From the NCBI RefSeq assembly GCF_003600835.1, contig NZ_NQYC01000001.1, positions 1 to 64,000 of the forward strand: a DNA stretch of 64,000 nucleotides. Direction: 5' to 3'. Positions 62,781 through 64,000 of this stretch are shown here, one piece after another. A program made the translations under genes and the position numbers. Each line of letters opens with the position of its first letter. The stretch's first letter is position 1. Below the pieces are notes generated by a model. The model was given only the letters and a program-made list of their open reading frames with translations, made no database searches and was not told the DNA's origin. This DNA comes from Bacillus sp. PK3_68 (GTDB lineage: Bacteria > Bacillota > Bacilli > Bacillales > Domibacillaceae).

Positions 62781-63780
62781 ATAAGAAGGCAAAATTGATG
62801 CTAAAGAAGAATATGCACATTAGATGGCTGCCTATTATTTTTCTATTTGGAGCAGTGAGTTCCTATTTGCTGATAGGTTTGCGGGGGTGGGGAGAGCCCG
62901 ACCTTGAACAGACGAATCGTGCATCCCGGGAACAAGTTGTAGAAGTAGAAGATTTTACAACAGATGAAAGAGGAACAGCAGACGATTATTCAAAGGCGAT
63001 TCAACAGGCCATTGATTTTTGTGTTACATACAAAAAGAAAAAGTAATGTTTAGAGCAAACAAAAAGTATGTCGTCCAGTCAGGCTTTACTGTCAAAGAAG
63101 GCGTGAAACTGGAGTTTGGCCAAAATTCTATATTGGTGGTTAAGGGAAATGAGCGTGTGATAACCGTTGAGAAGGATGCCGTCATTATAAATGGAACCGT
63201 GCAAATCGTAGATCCTGATTTTCAGTCGGAAGTTATTTTTTTAAAAGGCACGGACCGCTTCGATGCCACAAATAGGACCCGTATTGAAAACATGGCGATT
63301 ATCAACAAAAGTGAAAGTTACAAAGGAACGGGTCTTTCTCTTTATGCTAAGGGTCCGTGGCACAACATTAGCTTTGTTCATTTTGAAAATATTTCTATAG
63401 TGGGCTTCCAAACAGGCATTCAACTAAAAGCCGAAAATCCTAAAGATGAGACTTACAGTTGGATTAATGCCAATCGTTTTGAAAATGTGTCATTGGATGA
63501 TTGTGTTTTTGGCATCCGGTTAGTAGGTTCAATCAGCATTCCAAATGAGTGCTCAGGCAATTATTTTACAGGGCTGCAAGTACAACTGACCGAACATACA
63601 GAGCAATTCATAAAGGCGGATGGTTCATATAATAAATTTGAGGGCATGGTTTGGGATGTGCAGCGTATCAGGCATTCTGCGCCGCTCGTAGTGCTTACAG
63701 CTGAAACAGAAAATAATCAATTAGATCTAAATATAGCAGATGAATGGATCAACGATCGTGGTCAGAAAAATAGTTACTGA
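62777..63780 (+). pseudogene. membrane-anchored beta-helix protein, copy 2, frameshifted
   Basis: Paralogue of the protein encoded at 51169, but with a membrane helix at the N-terminus (IRWLPIIFLFGAVSSYLLIGL, about 15-35). The first frame (TTG 62777, ending at 63046) runs to QQAIDFCVTYKKKK, then shifts at an A-rich run (63033-63043). One extra A joins it to the second frame (VMFRANKKYVV onward), which carries the same beta-helix blocks as copy 1 (ANRFENVSLDDCVFGI, IPNECSGNYFTGLQV). Reconstructed protein is about 333 residues. Either a sequencing error or an inactivated anchor copy. Last gene of the EPS operon. Confidence 0.8.
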
Positions 63781-63920
63781 GAAAAAAAGTGTCTGTTTAT
63801 TCCGTCGAAAGAAGTGATAAAATGTTTTACTAAAACTAATGCAAACAACTCAATCCAGGTGCTAAAATTTAAGTAGAATAAAACTTTTCTTTTTCTTGCA
63901 AAGGCGAATATCAAATCATA

Positions 63921-64000
63921 GAAAAAGGCAAACTTATTGAAAAATAAGGACGCAAAGCTTCAGGTCTAAGGGGAAATAAGCTATGACGGCTGGGCTGCCG
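63921..64000 (+). ncRNA. c-di-GMP-I (GEMM) riboswitch, truncated by the window end
   Basis: The conserved GEMM core is visible: AAAAAGGCAAAC (63923-63934), a short hairpin, GGACGCAAAGC (63948-63958), GGTCTAAGGGGAAA and GACGGCTGGGCTGCC up to the window end. Nearly the complete aptamer is present; the expression platform and target gene lie beyond 64000. It senses cyclic di-GMP. Confidence 0.88.

Noticed and set aside
1-64000. CRISPR arrays, insertion sequences, prophage, rRNA, tRNA
   Set aside because: No regularly spaced repeats, no transposase or integrase frames and no rRNA or tRNA-like segments were seen.

Overview
The window is a chromosomal segment of a low-GC, endospore-forming Firmicute of the Bacillaceae. 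The reasons are a gene order close to Bacillus subtilis yneP-yneQ-yneR-plsY-yneT-parE-parC-alsT, a gerA-type germinant receptor operon, a YjcZ-family small protein, a SinI anti-repressor, a TPP riboswitch and strong AGGAGG ribosome binding sites with frequent TTG/GTG starts. I cannot name the species. I see no rRNA, tRNA, insertion sequence, prophage or CRISPR array.

Layout. 1-2.5 kb: gamma-glutamyltransferase (running off the left edge) and an M20 peptidase. 2.7-14.5 kb: the yne/par/als housekeeping block, interrupted by a TudS/DUF523 gene, an NCS2 permease and two decayed genes (a GlcG/HbpS-like gene and an HxlR regulator). 14.7-17.7 kb: HEAT-repeat protein, family 2 glycosyltransferase and mscL. 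17.7-21.6 kb: TPP riboswitch followed by thiG-thiH-tenI-thiS-thiF; thiazole synthesis here uses the radical-SAM ThiH rather than ThiO. 21.9-28.2 kb: a large membrane-anchored protein of unknown function, ywaF, a HAD phosphatase and a TrmB regulator/MFS exporter pair sharing a palindromic operator. 28.2-32.7 kb: two extracellular glycoside hydrolases. 33.2-37.5 kb: yjcZ-like gene and gerA operon. 37.7-43.3 kb: divergent DUF3231 paralogues, small membrane proteins, a lipoprotein and an orphan sinI. 44-48.7 kb: a response regulator with a SARP-like BTAD domain, divergent from a very large hybrid kinase carrying two kinase cores. 49.1-63.8 kb: phosphoglucomutase and a complete Wzx/Wzy exopolysaccharide (EPS) operon. 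63.92-64 kb: the 5' part of a c-di-GMP-I (GEMM) riboswitch whose target lies beyond the window.

How the genes work together. The right-hand 20 kb reads as a matrix-polysaccharide locus. PgcA, a UDP-sugar epimerase and ManC supply activated Glc, Gal-type and Man sugars. A polyprenyl-phosphate glycosylphosphotransferase primes the repeat, two GT4 enzymes extend it, Wzx flips it and Wzy polymerises it under a Wzz/BY-kinase-like pair whose kinase has lost its Walker A motif. Two paralogous beta-helix proteins flank the operon. Three near-identical 16-bp palindromes built from the SinR heptamer (GTTCTYT, 7-2-7 spacing) sit around the operon promoter and again in front of the priming transferase. 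A SinR-like protein without the SinI-binding tail is encoded divergently, an orphan SinI lies 9 kb upstream, and a c-di-GMP riboswitch follows. Together these suggest SinR-type and c-di-GMP inputs on EPS.

Caveat. Five genes (GlcG-like, thiF, gerAA, gerAC and the second beta-helix gene) carry six frameshifts, all at mononucleotide runs. This may reflect homopolymer sequencing error rather than biology. By contrast, the HxlR gene carries two in-frame nonsense codons and looks genuinely dead.
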